The notes under the pieces: generated by a model
What the model was told of the DNA's origin: nothing
Seen by the model: the letters and a program-made list of their open reading frames with translations, nothing else
The model's database searches: none
Made by a program: the position numbers and the translations under genes
Shown here: piece by piece, positions 5,044 to 13,514 of the stretch
Numbering within the stretch: position 1 is the stretch's first letter
How the letters are laid out: every line of letters starts with the position of its first letter
Origin: Veillonella sp.
GTDB taxonomy: Bacteria; Bacillota; Negativicutes; Veillonellales; Veillonellaceae
Reading direction: 5' to 3'
Length of the DNA stretch: 19,958 bases
NCBI RefSeq assembly: GCF_015058545.1
Contig: NZ_SVCB01000110.1
Coordinates: forward strand, 1-19,958

Positions 5044-6018
5044 ATGAAAAAGAAATACATCCCTATCGGCCTGGTGCTGATTCTATTAATCGGCATCGCC
5101 ATCTACTACTTCTACCCCCGCACAACTACCGGCAAGGTAAACACAGTAGGCACCATCGAAGTACACCAATATGATATTACACCGCGCAGCAATGGCTATA
5201 TTTCAGGCCTTGATGTTGATCTGGGTAGCCGCATCACCGAAGGTCAAACTCTTTTTACCTTATCCCAACCGACAACCAACACGGCCTTAGAAGCAGCCAA
5301 AGCATCCCTCGCTCAAGGTGCTGCTAATTTAGCCGATCTTCAAGCCGGTGCTCGGGAAGATCAAATCAAAGCGTATAAAGCACTGGTTGATTCGGCCACT
5401 GTTTCACGCGACCAAGCTTTAAAAGAGTATAATCGCTATGCCGCCTTATATTCCGAAGGCGCCGTATCGGCTCAAGTACGCGACCAGAAGCAACAAGCCT
5501 ATGATGTGGCGGAACAAAATTTAGCGAAAGCTACTGCGGATTATCAGGAACTTTTACAGGGTACACGGAGTCAACAAATCGCTGCCGCACAGGCTCAGGT
5601 AGAGGCCTTAAATGCCAATGTAGCATCAGCGCAAAGTAATGTGGACGACTTAATCATGAAAAGCCCGGTTAACGGCCTTGTTTTAACCAAAAACTATAAT
5701 AAAGGTGAATATGTGAAGGCCGGCGCTCCTGTTTTAACCATCGCCGACATGCAGGATGCATGGGTTCATATCTATGTATCAACCGAGCAATTAGCTCTCA
5801 TTAAAGTAGGCGACAAAGCACAAATCAAAGTAGACGGCTTACCAAACCAAATCTTTGAAGGCTATATTGAACGCATCAGCCCTGAAGCGGAATATACACC
5901 GCGTCAAAGTATCACCAAAACGGAACGCTCAAATTTAGTATATAAAGTGCGTATTAAAGTAAAAAATGGTGAGGAAATTCTTAAGCCGGGTATGCCCGTG
6001 GATGTGGTGATTCCATGA
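5044..6018 (+). CDS. ybhG: HlyD/YbhG-type periplasmic membrane-fusion protein
   Basis: A 324-aa adaptor that links an inner-membrane ABC exporter to an outer-membrane channel. A signal-anchor helix lies at about residues 6-24 (IPIGLVLILLIGIAIYYFY). A split biotinyl-lipoyl-like domain follows (GTIEVHQYDITPRSNGYIS and KSPVNGLVLTKNYNKGEYV). Between its halves is a long alanine- and glutamine-rich coiled-coil hairpin (about 78-205). The C-terminal beta-barrel ends in KPGMPVDVVIP. Its stop overlaps the next start by 4 nt (ATGA). The ribosome binding site lies in a 10-bp palindrome AGGAGCTCCT (5033-5042). No TolC-like channel gene is present in the window, so the partner must be encoded elsewhere. 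Confidence 0.88.
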   Translation: MKKKYIPIGLVLILLIGIAIYYFYPRTTTGKVNTVGTIEVHQYDITPRSNGYISGLDVDLGSRITEGQTLFTLSQPTTNTALEAAKASLAQGAANLADLQAGAREDQIKAYKALVDSATVSRDQALKEYNRYAALYSEGAVSAQVRDQKQQAYDVAEQNLAKATADYQELLQGTRSQQIAAAQAQVEALNANVASAQSNVDDLIMKSPVNGLVLTKNYNKGEYVKAGAPVLTIADMQDAWVHIYVSTEQLALIKVGDKAQIKVDGLPNQIFEGYIERISPEAEYTPRQSITKTERSNLVYKVRIKVKNGEEILKPGMPVDVVIP

Positions 6019-7517
6019 TTACCATTCAAAATGTCCACAAACATTACGGCGATGTGCACGCCCTTAAGGGTATCAACCTAAGCATTCCGGACGGTGAAAT
6101 GTTTGGCCTCGTTGGTGCCGACGGTGCCGGCAAATCATCGCTCCTTCGCATGCTTTGCGGCCTAATCGTCCCAAACGAAGGAACTATAACTATTAATGGT
6201 GCCTCGCCGCGCGACATAAAGCACACTATCGGCTATGTATCGCAGCTCTTCGCTTTATATCCCAATCTAAGTGTATACGAAAACCTCGAGTTGTATGGTC
6301 GTCTATACGGACTCAATAAGGATGATCTGCACAATAAATGTGATACTCTCGCCGAATATGTAGGCCTCGGCCAATTTAAAGACCGCATGGCCAATGATTT
6401 ATCCGGCGGCATGAAGCAGAAATTAGCTTTAGCCGTAGCCCTTTTAAATACGCCAAAGCTGCTCATCTTGGATGAACCGTCAACCGGTGTCGACCCCTTA
6501 TCACGCCGCGAATTATGGACTTTGATCAAAAAAATCAACCAAGACGGTACTACCGTTGTTGTCGCTACACCTTTCATGGACGAAGCAGACTACTGCACGC
6601 AAATTGCCTTTTTTGAAGCCGGTCAAATCTTAGCCCTCGGTACGCCACAAGAACTACGAGCTCAGACCAATGTAAAAACAAACCAAACACTAGATGAAGT
6701 ATATATTCGACTCGTCAATAAAAACAACGAACTTACCGCTGATTATGCGGTGCAGCATGACTTTGAGCGACTCACCGATAAACCAATCGTTATTCAAACG
6801 CAAGATTTGGTGCGTCGATTCGGTGATTTTACAGCCGTCAACAAGCTTAAAATTACTATTAAAGAAGGCGAAATCTTCGGGCTGCTCGGCTCCGACGGCT
6901 GCGGTAAATCCACCACAATCCGCATGCTCTGCGGTACCTTGGCGCCCACTGAAGGTAAAGTTAATGTATTGCAAACGGATGTCACTAAAAATGTAGCCCG
7001 CATCAAATCAAACATCGGCTACATGTCGCAAAAGTTCAGTCTCTATGCTGATTTAACAGTCATGGAAAACCTTACTTTTTACGGTCGCGTATACGGTTTA
7101 AAACGCGACAAGCTGGCTGAACGCATCGAGGTAGTCATTGCGGAACTTGATTTACGGGACATCAAGGATCGCTTAGTTCGCCAATTACCAACCGGCTGGC
7201 GTCAACGAGCCTCTTTAGGAGCCGCTATTTTACATAATCCATCCATTGTGTATCTGGATGAGCCGACCAGTGGTGTCGATCCGTTGACACGCCGCCAATT
7301 CTGGGACGTCATCAATAAACTATCCGACCGAGGCACCACGATTTTGGTAACTACTCACTTCATGGACGAAGCGGAACAATGTGACCGTATTCTTTTCATG
7401 GACAAAGGCCAAAAGATTATCGAAGGTCGTCCTAAAGTGTTAAAGGAAACCACACCTAACGCTCGGAATCTGGAAGATGCGTTTATTTATTATATGAAAC
7501 AAGCTAGGAGTCAATGA
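6015..7517 (+). CDS. ybhF: ABC exporter ATPase with two fused nucleotide-binding domains (YbhF type)
   Basis: A 500-aa cytoplasmic ATPase made of two ABC domains in tandem. Domain 1 has Walker A GADGAGKSS (34-42), signature LSGGM (129-133) and Walker B ending in D153-E154, but the H-loop histidine is replaced by proline (P186 in ATPFMDEAD). Domain 2 has Walker A GSDGCGKST (292-300), Walker B D415-E416 and an intact H-loop histidine (H448). Its signature is LPTGW (391-395) instead of LSGGQ. In the folded sandwich, domain 1's Walker A faces domain 2's signature. Both defects therefore fall in one ATP site, leaving the other canonical. It overlaps the adaptor gene by 4 nt and the permease starts 1 nt after its stop. 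It energises export together with its neighbours. Confidence 0.92.
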   Translation: MITIQNVHKHYGDVHALKGINLSIPDGEMFGLVGADGAGKSSLLRMLCGLIVPNEGTITINGASPRDIKHTIGYVSQLFALYPNLSVYENLELYGRLYGLNKDDLHNKCDTLAEYVGLGQFKDRMANDLSGGMKQKLALAVALLNTPKLLILDEPSTGVDPLSRRELWTLIKKINQDGTTVVVATPFMDEADYCTQIAFFEAGQILALGTPQELRAQTNVKTNQTLDEVYIRLVNKNNELTADYAVQHDFERLTDKPIVIQTQDLVRRFGDFTAVNKLKITIKEGEIFGLLGSDGCGKSTTIRMLCGTLAPTEGKVNVLQTDVTKNVARIKSNIGYMSQKFSLYADLTVMENLTFYGRVYGLKRDKLAERIEVVIAELDLRDIKDRLVRQLPTGWRQRASLGAAILHNPSIVYLDEPTSGVDPLTRRQFWDVINKLSDRGTTILVTTHFMDEAEQCDRILFMDKGQKIIEGRPKVLKETTPNARNLEDAFIYYMKQARSQ

Positions 7518-7518
7518 T

Positions 7519-8652
7519 ATGCAACGAATTTGGGCTATACTGATAAAAGAGTTTCACCAGATGAAACGGGATAAAGCCACCTTATTTATGCTGATTTTAA
7601 TGCCCTTAATGCAGCTCATTATTTTCGGCTACGCCATCAATACGGACGTAAAACATGTACCGACGGTCATTTATGACCAATCAAGAAGCGAAGAAAGTCG
7701 CGAGCTCATTAATGCCTTCGTAGGCACCTCCTACTACGATGTGGTTGAATATGTAGACAGCAACCAGGCCATGTTAGACAGCATTTATTCCGGTAAGGCC
7801 GTAGCGGCCCTCACCTTTCCTCCAACCTTCAGCGAGGATATTAAACACGGGCGCACCGCGGAAATGCAACTCATCGTCGACGCCAGTGACAATACCATAG
7901 CCAACAGCGCCATCAGTACGGCGCAACTCTTAGGACAACAGCGTTCTCTAAGTATTACGTCACAACGCTTGCTGGCTACCGGCCAAGCGATGCCGTCCGG
8001 TAATGCCATTGAAGTAAAAATCAACCCGTGGTTCAATCCGGATTTCATAACCGCCTATAACATTGTGCCGGGCATTATCAGCCTCATGATTACCATGACC
8101 TTGGTAAGTATTACAGCCATGGCCATAGTGCGCGAGCAGGAGGTTGGTACCTTGGAGCAGTTAATGGTAACGCCGCTCAAAGACTACGAAATTATTATCG
8201 GCAAAGTTATTCCCTATGTAATCATCGGCTACGCACAGGCGGGTATCGCCTTAATAGCCGGGATTCTGCTATTCGATGTGCCGTTTCAAGGGAGCTTCTT
8301 CGTTCTCTTTATGACAACCACCATCTTCCTCGTCGCCTCATTGATGCTGGGAATCCTCGTTTCCACCGTGGCCAAAACCCAGCTTCAAGCCATGCAGATG
8401 TCAATCTTGGTATATATGCCGAGCATCTTACTATCCGGCTTTATGTTCCCCCGTGTGGCCATGGATGCCATTTTCCAATACCTTGGTGCCATCATGCCCA
8501 TGACCTTCTACTTGACTATCATCCGCGGCATCATGCTAAAAGGAATAGGTGTCGAGTATTTATGGCCACAGATTTTTGCCCTTATTACCTTCATTATCAT
8601 CACCGGATTCATCAGTATTCATTCTTTTACCAATAAACGTAAAAACGGTTAA
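7519..8652 (+). CDS. ABC-2 type exporter permease (YbhS/YbhR family)
   Basis: A 377-aa inner-membrane protein with the ABC-2 layout. One helix lies near the N-terminus (about 22-40, LFMLILMPLMQLIIFGYAI). A large periplasmic domain (about 42-180) contains the typical NTDVKHVPTVIYDQSRS and NPWFNPDF segments, and five hydrophobic helices follow. VREQEVGTLEQLMVTPL, a coupling segment typical of this family, sits between helices 2 and 3. AGGAG lies 9 nt before the ATG. E. coli has two related permeases (YbhS and YbhR). Only one is present here, so a homodimer is the simplest model. The substrate is unknown; drugs and other amphipathic toxic compounds are usual for this group. Confidence 0.9.
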   Translation: MQRIWAILIKEFHQMKRDKATLFMLILMPLMQLIIFGYAINTDVKHVPTVIYDQSRSEESRELINAFVGTSYYDVVEYVDSNQAMLDSIYSGKAVAALTFPPTFSEDIKHGRTAEMQLIVDASDNTIANSAISTAQLLGQQRSLSITSQRLLATGQAMPSGNAIEVKINPWFNPDFITAYNIVPGIISLMITMTLVSITAMAIVREQEVGTLEQLMVTPLKDYEIIIGKVIPYVIIGYAQAGIALIAGILLFDVPFQGSFFVLFMTTTIFLVASLMLGILVSTVAKTQLQAMQMSILVYMPSILLSGFMFPRVAMDAIFQYLGAIMPMTFYLTIIRGIMLKGIGVEYLWPQIFALITFIIITGFISIHSFTNKRKNG

Positions 8653-8674
8653 CAGTGCATCCAAGCTGTTTGTA

Positions 8675-8683
8675 TGTTATAAT
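8675..8683 (+). promoter_or_regulatory. Extended -10 promoter of ychF
   Basis: TGTTATAAT (8675-8683) is a perfect extended -10 element. No good -35 box is found at 16-18 nt, which extended -10 promoters tolerate. The following leader contains an AT hairpin (TAAATTA/TAATTTA) and a 7-bp GGTGGTT/AATCACC hairpin with the loop CCCAT, close upstream of the start codon. Confidence 0.5.
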
Positions 8684-8776
8684 AAATTATTAACATAGTA
8701 ATTTATAACTAACATAGACGTCGGTGGTTCCCATAATCACCTGTAGCAGACTTAACTGATGAGTGAGGAGAATGAA

Positions 8777-9883
8777 ATGAGTACAAATCTTGAAGTAGGT
8801 ATTGTAGGCCTTCCTAATGTGGGCAAAAGTACATTATTTAACGCCATTACCAAAGCCGGTGCCGAAGCGGCCAACTATCCGTTCTGTACAATCGAACCTA
8901 ACGTAGGTGTCGTTGATGTGCCGGATGACCGCATCAACCAATTGGCCGTTATGTTTAAATCTAAAAAAATCATTCCGGCCGCTATGCGTTTTGTTGATAT
9001 TGCCGGTCTCGTAGCCGGTGCCTCCAAAGGCGAAGGTTTGGGCAACAAATTCCTCAGCCATATTCGCCAAGTTGACGCCATCGCTCAGGTTGTACGTTGT
9101 TTCGATGACCCTAACATCACTCACGTAGCCGGTTCCATCGATCCGATTCGCGACATTGAAATCATCAACACGGAACTTTGCCTAGCTGACCTTGATTCCG
9201 TTGAAAAACGTAAACAGCGTATTGAAAAAATCGCCAAAAGCGGCGATAAAGATGCGCGCATCGAGCTTCCGATTTTGGAAAAAGTCATCGAAGGTCTCGG
9301 CGAAGCTATTCCGGTACGTGCTCAGGGTCTTGACGAAGAAGAATTGGAAATTCTTAAAGAGTTAACCTTGTTAACAGCCAAAAAATCCTTATATGTAGCC
9401 AATGTATCGGAAGATGAAATCTCCGATTACGAAGCTAACGAATATGTGAAAAAAGTAGAAGAATATGCAGCCAACGAAGGTTCCGGTGTCGTTGTCGTAT
9501 CCGCTCGTATCGAATCGGAAATTGCCGAATTATCCGACGAAGAAGCAGCAGCGTTCCTCGAAGAACTTGGCCTTACCGAAAGCGGTTTAACTAAGTTGAT
9601 TAAAGCCAGCTATTCCTTATTGGGCCTTATCAACTTCTTCACAGCCGGCGAAATGGAAGCCCGTGCTTGGACTATCGTAGAAGGTACGAAAGCCCCTCAA
9701 GCAGCCGGTAAGATTCACTCTGATATTGAAAAAGGCTTTATCCGTGCGGAAATCGTAGCATTTGACGACCTCGTAGCTTGCGGCAGCCAGAATGCGGCCA
9801 AAGAAAAAGGTCTCGTACGCCTCGAAGGTAAAGACTATGTCATGAAAGACGGCGATGTAACCTACTTCCGCTTCAATGTGTAA
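8777..9883 (+). CDS. ychF: YchF/OLA1-type redox-regulated P-loop ATPase
   Basis: A 368-aa cytoplasmic ATPase of the Obg-related translation-factor group that binds ribosomes and is tied to stress and redox responses. The G1 motif is GLPNVGKST near the N-terminus. FVDIAGLVAGASKGEGLGNKFL covers the G3 region. The G4 motif is NVSE rather than NKxD, the known reason YchF prefers ATP over GTP. A coiled-coil insertion precedes a C-terminal TGS domain (FFTAGEMEARAWTIVEGTKAPQ... to the end). I chose ATG 8777, which has GAGGAG 6 nt upstream and gives the usual YchF start; an in-frame ATG at 8759 would put that ribosome binding site inside the gene. Confidence 0.96.
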   Translation: MSTNLEVGIVGLPNVGKSTLFNAITKAGAEAANYPFCTIEPNVGVVDVPDDRINQLAVMFKSKKIIPAAMRFVDIAGLVAGASKGEGLGNKFLSHIRQVDAIAQVVRCFDDPNITHVAGSIDPIRDIEIINTELCLADLDSVEKRKQRIEKIAKSGDKDARIELPILEKVIEGLGEAIPVRAQGLDEEELEILKELTLLTAKKSLYVANVSEDEISDYEANEYVKKVEEYAANEGSGVVVVSARIESEIAELSDEEAAAFLEELGLTESGLTKLIKASYSLLGLINFFTAGEMEARAWTIVEGTKAPQAAGKIHSDIEKGFIRAEIVAFDDLVACGSQNAAKEKGLVRLEGKDYVMKDGDVTYFRFNV

Positions 9884-9952
9884 GAGTTATACCACATAAT
9901 AAAAATAATTGCTTATAAAAGAATACTATTGAGTCATTTGACCAAACAAAAA

Positions 9953-9994
9953 CAGTACGCTGTTCCCTCTTCGGAAGCGGCGTACTGCTTTTTT
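9953..9994 (+). terminator. Bidirectional terminator between ychF and the DUF3298-type gene
   Basis: CAGTACGC (9953-9960) pairs with GCGTACTG (9980-9987), with an inner TTCC/GGAA pair. On the plus strand CTTTTTT follows. On the minus strand the stem is followed by TTTTTGTTTGG. It therefore serves both converging genes. Bases 9995-10081 hold nothing else I can name. Confidence 0.85.
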
Positions 9995-10081
9995 ATGCCG
10001 TAATTTGTAATGTTTTACTTACTCAGTAACAAACTATTGCATTTTTTATTATCAAAATTTAAATTTAGACTGCCACTGAGC

Positions 10082-10957
10082 TTAGTATTTCAATTTACCC
10101 ATTGGTACATAAATCGTACCGGAGGACATTGGACCCACCGTGCCCTGCTGGAAGATAACAAAGATTTCATGGTCTTCCGTAGCATAGAAATCGGACGGAA
10201 CTTTGTCGACCGTTCTGTTTTCAGGGAAAAACTGTGGTTTTAAATCTTCATCATTAGCAATGGCTTGATTTAATTCATCTAATTTAACGCCGCCAAAGTC
10301 ATGCAAAGTCAACACTTTACCGCTGGTGCTGTTAAAAGTAAATGCTTTTACCGTATTAAGGCCGTTAGCTGCCTGATCACCAATGGTGTACGACTTAAGT
10401 AATACACTGAAAATCCCTTTGTCATTGGCTTTAACATCGTAGGTCATGTACAGATTTTCTTTCACGTCCGCTTTGAGATTGTTTTTTTCCAAATTCTTCT
10501 GCAACGTTTGTACATATTTAGTGATGCGACTGTTAATTTCCTTCGTTACCACCGGGCTGACGGATGTTACTGTCGGATAAGTAACATGGATGCGATCACC
10601 GCTGATAGCGATTGGTTGAACGGCTACGGATAAACGCTGATAATACGCATTAGCTTCCGGAACTTTCACCAAATCCGCTTCGCGAGATAACTCATCGGAT
10701 GCTTCCCACATCGCTTTATTGGATGCCGGCGAAATATCCGAAGACACACGTTTAGTCATAACGCCGGTCGTATTGTTATGTGCTTCGGTCGGCGTCTGTA
10801 CTGCCACAATATCGCCGTTGTCATCGACTACAGCAGCAGCCGGTTCGGAATCCACTTTTACAACGGCTACGTCAGCGGCATTAACGCCGCCAAAACCGCC
10901 CAAAGCAATGGATCCGAATACAGCGGCCATTATATATTTTTGCCATTTCTGTTTCAT
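10082..10957 (-). CDS. Secreted DUF3298/PdaC-like domain protein
   Basis: A 291-aa exported protein of unknown function. A signal peptide covers about residues 1-27 (MKQKWQKYIMAAVFGSIALG..., cleavage expected after VNA or NAA). A low-complexity Ala/Val/Asp stretch follows. The C-terminal half has the pattern of DUF4163 followed by DUF3298 (RsiV-like), with SVLLKSYTIGDQAANGLNTVKAFTFN, KVLTLHDFGG and the final GTVGPMSSGTIYVPMGKL strand. Such domains occur in the periplasm or cell wall, some beside peptidoglycan deacetylases. No catalytic domain is present here. ATG 10957 has AAGGAGG 8 nt upstream; an upstream ATG at 10975 does not. It is monocistronic and converges on ychF. Confidence 0.75.
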   Translation of the reverse strand: MKQKWQKYIMAAVFGSIALGGFGGVNAADVAVVKVDSEPAAAVVDDNGDIVAVQTPTEAHNNTTGVMTKRVSSDISPASNKAMWEASDELSREADLVKVPEANAYYQRLSVAVQPIAISGDRIHVTYPTVTSVSPVVTKEINSRITKYVQTLQKNLEKNNLKADVKENLYMTYDVKANDKGIFSVLLKSYTIGDQAANGLNTVKAFTFNSTSGKVLTLHDFGGVKLDELNQAIANDEDLKPQFFPENRTVDKVPSDFYATEDHEIFVIFQQGTVGPMSSGTIYVPMGKLKY

Positions 10958-11126
10958 AAAAAATTCCTCCTTCATTCCCCTTTATGGCTAATGTACGTTA
11001 ATACATTAAATCATGCCAAAAAACACTGTATATTTATAATATAACAAAAAACGGTGAAAAAATCATGATATTCTGCATTTTTTCATGATGATTTGTGATG
11101 TATACAATATAGAGTTAAAATTGAGA
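10958..11126. promoter_or_regulatory. Divergent intergenic region with ATCATGAT repeats
   Basis: This AT-rich region separates the leftward DUF3298-type gene from the rightward OPT gene. ATCATGAT (11062-11069) and a second TCATGATGAT (11083-11092) are two palindromic half-matches with centres 20 bp apart, which could be an operator. The leftward promoter is probably around 11030-11060 (TTCACC then an AT-rich TATATT/TAAATA stretch on the minus strand), but I cannot fix its boxes. Confidence 0.3.
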
Positions 11127-11155
11127 TTGAATTTTGTCCACAATTTATGTACAAT
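11127..11155 (+). promoter_or_regulatory. Promoter of the OPT transporter gene
   Basis: TTGAAT (11127-11132) and TACAAT (11150-11155) are separated by 17 nt. Each box has four or five consensus bases. The start site would be near 11162, leaving a leader of about 48 nt before the ATG. Confidence 0.6.
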
Positions 11156-11209
11156 CGTCTTGTAGGATTATTAGATGTTCTATTTTTTATTCTCTCAAGG
11201 AGGGTTAGT

Positions 11210-13300
11210 ATGAAGCATGATTTTATGAGTCATGACTTACATCTGCCGGAATTGACGTTCCGCGGTATGCTCTTAGGCGTACTCATTACTATTATTTTTA
11301 CCGCGTCAAACGTTTACTTAGGCTTAAAAGTTGGCTTAACCTTCTCCAGCTCCATTCCAGCCGCTGTAATTTCCATGGCTATCCTTCGTTTTTTCAAAGA
11401 CTCCAACGTTCTTGAAAACAACATGGTTCAAACTCAAGCATCGGCTGCCGGTACTTTATCGGCTGTTATTTTCGTTTTGCCGGGCCTCTTGATGCTAGGC
11501 TATTGGCAAGGGTTCCCTTATGGCGAAACTTTATTGCTCTGTGCCTGTGGCGGTTGTTTAGGTGTATTATTTACAATTCCGCTTCGTCGTGCCATGGTAG
11601 TAAACAGCGATTTACCATATCCGGAAGGCCGTGCGGCTGCTGAAATTCTTAAAGTCGGCAGTCAGAATCATGGCGACAGCGCTGCAAAAAGTGCCAGCGG
11701 TATGAAAGAAATCGTAAGTGGCGGTATTTTTGCCGGTATCATCAGTCTTTTCACTAACGGCTTCCATTATTTAGCCGGTGAAATGAGTTTCTGGTTCGGC
11801 GTTGGCCGTGGGGTAACTCAATTCCCGCTCGGCTTCTCCACAGCCTTACTCGGTGCCGGTTTCCTTATCGGTATCTCCAGTGGTATCGCTATCTTGGTAG
11901 GTATGATCATCGCTTGGGGCGGTTTCGTACCTTACTTAACTAATGTATTGCCAATGGGCGATGCTAAATCGATTGAATCGTTTGCTATGACTGTTTGGAA
12001 GGAAAAAGTTCGTTTTATCGGTGCCGGTTGTATCGGTATTGCCGCTATCTGGACTCTCATCACTTTAACTAAACCAATTATCGAAGGTATGCGTATTTCC
12101 GTTCAGAACATGAAAATGTCCGGCGAAGAACGTGCTACTCATCGCATGGATACAGATATGAAGCCATCCACTATCGCTATCGTATTCTTATTCATTTTAG
12201 TTGGCCTTGTTATCTGTTTCTACTCCTTCGTAAGTGCAGTAAACATCAGCCCTGTTCTTATGTGGACACTTGTTATCTGCGGTATCGTTATCGCTCTTTG
12301 CATCGGTTTCTTCGTAGCTGCTGCCTGCGGTTACATGGCCGGTCTTATCGGTACATCCGCGAGCCCAATCTCCGGTATCGGTATCTTGGGTATCATCATT
12401 TCGTCCCTCGTAGTATTTGCCATTGCTTCTGCCAATGACTTATTCGCTACACCTGAAGGCGTAAAATTCGCAACTGCTATGGCTTTATTCATGACCAGTG
12501 TGGTTGTTTGTATCGCCGCTATTTCCAACGATAACTTACAGGACCTCAAAACCGGTCAACTCGTAGGCGCTACACCTTGGAAACAGCAGGTAGCCTTACT
12601 TATCGGTTCCGTTGCCGGCGCTATCGCTATCGCTCCGGTTCTCAACCTTTTATACGAAGCATATGGTTTTACCGGTGCTTTACCTCGTGCCGAAATGGAT
12701 CCTTCCGCAGCCTTGTCTGCACCGCAAGCTACTTTGATGACAACCATTGCTCAAGGTATCTTCAGTTCCAACCTTGATTGGGATTACATCCTTATCGGTG
12801 TTGGTATCGGTATTATCGGCATTATCGTTAACTTAGTATTAAAGAGCACTACTGCTACTTTATCCTTGCCGCCATTGGCTATCGGGATGGGTATCTATTT
12901 ACCGCCATCTCTTGAAATGCCACTCGTTATCGGTTCTTTGATGAGCTATTTCGTAGGCAAATACTTAGTTAAACGCGCTAAAGAACGTAGCGGCGAATTG
13001 GCGGAAGCCGATGTTGAACAATGTAACCGTCGCGGCGTCCTCTTCGCTTCCGGTATGATCGTAGGCGAAAGCTTAATCGGCGTAATTATTGCGGTTATCA
13101 TCGTTATCTCCGTAACTTCCGGCGGTGGCGAAGATCCACTCAGCATGGTTGGCAAAGACTTTGCAAATACAGCTGAATGGCTTGGTTTAGGTGTCTTCAT
13201 CCTCACAATTGCTTACTTCGTAAATCTCGTATTATCCACTAAGTTCAATCGTGAAGAAGCACTCGAAATCCAGCGCATTAACGAAGAAGAACATAAATAA
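11210..13300 (+). CDS. OPT-family oligopeptide transporter
   Basis: A 696-aa inner-membrane protein with roughly 15-16 hydrophobic helices. It belongs to the prokaryotic branch of the oligopeptide transporter superfamily, proton-coupled importers of small peptides or metal chelates. The N-terminus has LPELTFRGMLLGVLITIIFTASNVYLGLKVGLTFSSSIPAAVISMAIL, whose pieces are strongly conserved in the family. SDLPYPEGRAAAEILKVG is another OPT signature. The C-terminus ends on a charged cytoplasmic tail (FNREEALEIQRINEEEHK). I start it at ATG 11210, with AAGGAGGG 4 nt upstream. A longer open frame from 11147 overlaps the promoter -10 box. It is monocistronic. The substrate is not predictable; peptide uptake fits an amino-acid-using anaerobe. 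Confidence 0.92.
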   Translation: MKHDFMSHDLHLPELTFRGMLLGVLITIIFTASNVYLGLKVGLTFSSSIPAAVISMAILRFFKDSNVLENNMVQTQASAAGTLSAVIFVLPGLLMLGYWQGFPYGETLLLCACGGCLGVLFTIPLRRAMVVNSDLPYPEGRAAAEILKVGSQNHGDSAAKSASGMKEIVSGGIFAGIISLFTNGFHYLAGEMSFWFGVGRGVTQFPLGFSTALLGAGFLIGISSGIAILVGMIIAWGGFVPYLTNVLPMGDAKSIESFAMTVWKEKVRFIGAGCIGIAAIWTLITLTKPIIEGMRISVQNMKMSGEERATHRMDTDMKPSTIAIVFLFILVGLVICFYSFVSAVNISPVLMWTLVICGIVIALCIGFFVAAACGYMAGLIGTSASPISGIGILGIIISSLVVFAIASANDLFATPEGVKFATAMALFMTSVVVCIAAISNDNLQDLKTGQLVGATPWKQQVALLIGSVAGAIAIAPVLNLLYEAYGFTGALPRAEMDPSAALSAPQATLMTTIAQGIFSSNLDWDYILIGVGIGIIGIIVNLVLKSTTATLSLPPLAIGMGIYLPPSLEMPLVIGSLMSYFVGKYLVKRAKERSGELAEADVEQCNRRGVLFASGMIVGESLIGVIIAVIIVISVTSGGGEDPLSMVGKDFANTAEWLGLGVFILTIAYFVNLVLSTKFNREEALEIQRINEEEHK

Positions 13301-13323
13301 TATCTTACAAATCTAATCATGAG

Positions 13324-13358
13324 AACTGCCATGTCCGAAAGGATGTGGCAGTTTTTTT
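13324..13358 (+). terminator. Intrinsic terminator after the OPT gene
   Basis: Bases 13324-13336 pair with 13341-13353 over 13 bp (two G-U pairs) with a stable GAAA tetraloop, then run into seven T to 13358. Confidence 0.92.
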
Positions 13359-13480
13359 GTTTCCTACAAAAATCTTACAAAACCTTGAAAAAATTTTAGT
13401 AAATTTTACATTTTTCATCTTGAATGTTTACATTATTATGATTAAATGAAAAATATGTGGTGCACTAAATTCTAATCTAG

Positions 13481-13486
13481 TATAGT
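13481..13486 (+). promoter_or_regulatory. Candidate -10 box for the ABC importer operon
   Basis: TATAGT (13481-13486) is five of six bases to consensus and lies 28 nt before the ATG of the binding-protein gene. The -35 position is poor (TGGTGC). A second possibility is TTGAAT (13420-13425) with TTAAAT (13442-13447) at 16 nt. Both are listed because I cannot choose between them. The weak match hints at activator dependence. Confidence 0.3.
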
Positions 13487-13514
13487 AAAACCTTATTCAA
13501 GGTAGGAGGAAATC

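Noticed and set aside
8759..8776. Upstream ATG for ychF
   Set aside because: It would place the GAGGAG ribosome binding site inside the coding region and add six residues not seen at YchF N-termini.
9884..9952. tRNA or other structured RNA after ychF
   Set aside because: No cloverleaf or conserved RNA motif could be drawn; only the terminator at 9953 is supported.
10010..10243. Plus-strand 77-aa open frame opposite the DUF3298-type gene
   Set aside because: It is the antisense shadow of a convincing secreted protein, and codon use follows the minus strand.
11147..11209. Longer N-terminus of the OPT transporter
   Set aside because: The first ATG overlaps the promoter -10 box and has no ribosome binding site; ATG 11210 has a strong one.
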